Shown: piece after piece, positions 63,201 through 64,000 of the stretch
Layout: each line of letters begins with the position of its first letter
How positions within the stretch are numbered: position 1 is the first letter of the stretch
NCBI GenBank assembly: GCA_000442125.1
Contig: KE546978.1
Location: forward strand, 558,001 to 622,000
DNA length: 64,000 nucleotides
Direction of reading: 5' to 3'
From: Opeltia flavorubescens
Taxonomy: Eukaryota; Ascomycota; Lecanoromycetes; Teloschistales; Teloschistaceae
Program-made: the position numbers and the translations under genes
Notes under the pieces: model-generated
Database searches by the model: none
Seen by the model: the letters and a program-made list of their open reading frames with translations, nothing else
Told to the model about the DNA's origin: nothing

Positions 63201-64000
63201 TAAAATAAAAGTTATTATTAATTATATAAATTTTTATAACTTTTTTATAAAGAAGGAGCTTAATTATAAAAACGCTAGATAATAAAAATAGCTAGCTAGG
63301 CTAGATCTAGACCTAAAATATAGGCTAGGTAAACTAAACCCTATTAATATAATATTATAGAGAAGCGATTATAAAGTATTTAAAGCTTATATTACTTTTA
63401 ATATTTTAAATTAAAAGTATATCTATTTAAATTTATATTTTAAAAATTTTTAAAAGAATTTTAAAAAAAGTATAAAACTAATTATAAATCTTTTAAAAAT
63501 CTAATACTACTTATTTAAAACTTTTATAAAATATAATAAAAATAAATTTAAAAGCCTATAAAAAACTTTAAATAATATTAAAAAATTATTAAAAAATAAT
63601 AAAAAGAGCTATTTTAATAATAAAATATTATTAAATAATTTTAAAAATATTTAAAAAAACTTTTAAAAGTTATTTAAAAATATTAAAACCGCTATTAAAA
63701 ATATTTAAAAAATAATAATAATATACTATATAATAAAAAAAATAAAAGTTAATATTTTTAATAAAAAAAGTAAACTTTTAAAAAATACTTTTAAATACGG
63801 ATTTTTAATCAAGGGTTGTATATTTAATATCTATATAAAAGAGCGCGATAATATTATATTATTTATACTTTTTTATAATGGAAAAATACCTTTAATATTA
63901 ATAAAAAAAAATACTTTAAAAAGCGATATAAAAACGTTAATTTTACTTTTTATAATTAAAAGGAAGTCTTTTAAAGTAAAAAAGAAATAAATATTAATAA
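60300..64000 (+). mobile_element. Ty3/Gypsy fossil running off the right edge
   Basis: A plus-strand element. A Gag-like region is visible at about 60540-61500, with capsid-type helices including F-K-Y-F-K/x-Y-L-K-D and N-A-L-Q-S-N-I-V-N-K. A second cluster of N lies at 61790-61831. Reverse transcriptase spans about 62090-62760, with a Y-I-x-x-L-L-V-Y-S polymerase box near 62530-62570. Sequence beyond 62.8 kb is Lys-rich and hard to place. No LTR seen; the 3' end is outside the window. Heavily RIP-broken. Confidence 0.68.
61790..61831. other. Second cluster of ambiguous bases (N)
   Basis: About ten scattered N positions over 42 bp inside the last Gypsy fossil, between its Gag and reverse transcriptase parts. 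The join across it is uncertain. Confidence 0.95.

Larger units (their letters stand above)
1..64000. other. RIP-mutated AT-rich repeat compartment
   Basis: The whole window is strongly AT-rich and dominated by TpA steps, while CpA and TpG are rare. CpG and CpC survive better than CpA. That is the signature of RIP, the fungal process that turns CpA into TpA on both strands of duplicated DNA. Wherever two copies can be compared (for example the LTR pair at 43217 and 53967) nearly all differences are transitions. Coding remnants have lost CAA, CAG, CGA and TGG codons to stops and are skewed to Ile, Leu, Phe, Tyr, Lys and Asn, as expected. I see no host gene with intact codon structure. Confidence 0.93.

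Overview
This window looks like the AT-rich, repeat-only compartment of a filamentous ascomycete (Pezizomycotina) whose genome undergoes repeat-induced point mutation (RIP). TpA is everywhere, CpA and TpG are scarce, almost no long reading frame survives, and yet retroelement protein families can still be recognised in the decayed translations. I see no intact host gene, tRNA or rRNA. The species cannot be named from the sequence. AT isochores of Leptosphaeria type, or a Neurospora-type regional centromere, would look like this.

Layout, left to right. (1) 1-4.3 kb: a minus-strand Ty1/Copia fossil running off the left edge. (2) 4.3-19.6 kb: poorly assignable decayed DNA rich in minisatellites (44-, 114-, 52- and again 44-bp units), with some coding-like stretches and one intact 167-bp MITE. 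(3) 19.6-23.25 kb: a plus-strand Ty3/Gypsy chromovirus (RT, RNase H, integrase, chromodomain, polypurine tract, start of 3' LTR). (4) 23.25-32.8 kb: a nest of at least three copies of a second Gypsy family with 214-bp LTRs. One whole-length copy (25455-32816, minus strand) lies in the integrase of an oppositely oriented fragment and is flanked by a 5-bp duplication. (5) 32.8-35.5 kb: a 45-bp minisatellite, a 155-bp RIP-free island with hairpins, and an 84-bp direct repeat pair. (6) 35.5-42 kb: a plus-strand Gypsy fossil (Gag, RNase H, integrase). The only ATG-started frames of any length in the window (98, 73 and 67 codons) are chance-open pieces of this fossil. (7) 43.2-54.2 kb: a plus-strand Gypsy chromovirus about 10.9 kb long with about 189-bp LTRs, a repeat-bearing Gag region, a second copy of the MITE inside it, and 3.2 kb of unexplained sequence after the chromodomain that includes an 18-bp array. 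(8) 55-64 kb: two further plus-strand Gypsy fossils abutting at a cluster of ambiguous bases, the second running off the right edge.

The genes do not work together as a system; the window is a layered graveyard. Relative order can be read: retroelements inserted into one another and were RIP-mutated. The two 167-bp MITE copies, still 166/167 identical, arrived later or were too short to be RIP targets. The items most worth a second look are the MITE pair, the 155-bp hairpin island, the extra 3' segment of the 10.9-kb chromovirus, and the 52-bp array of about 17 units.
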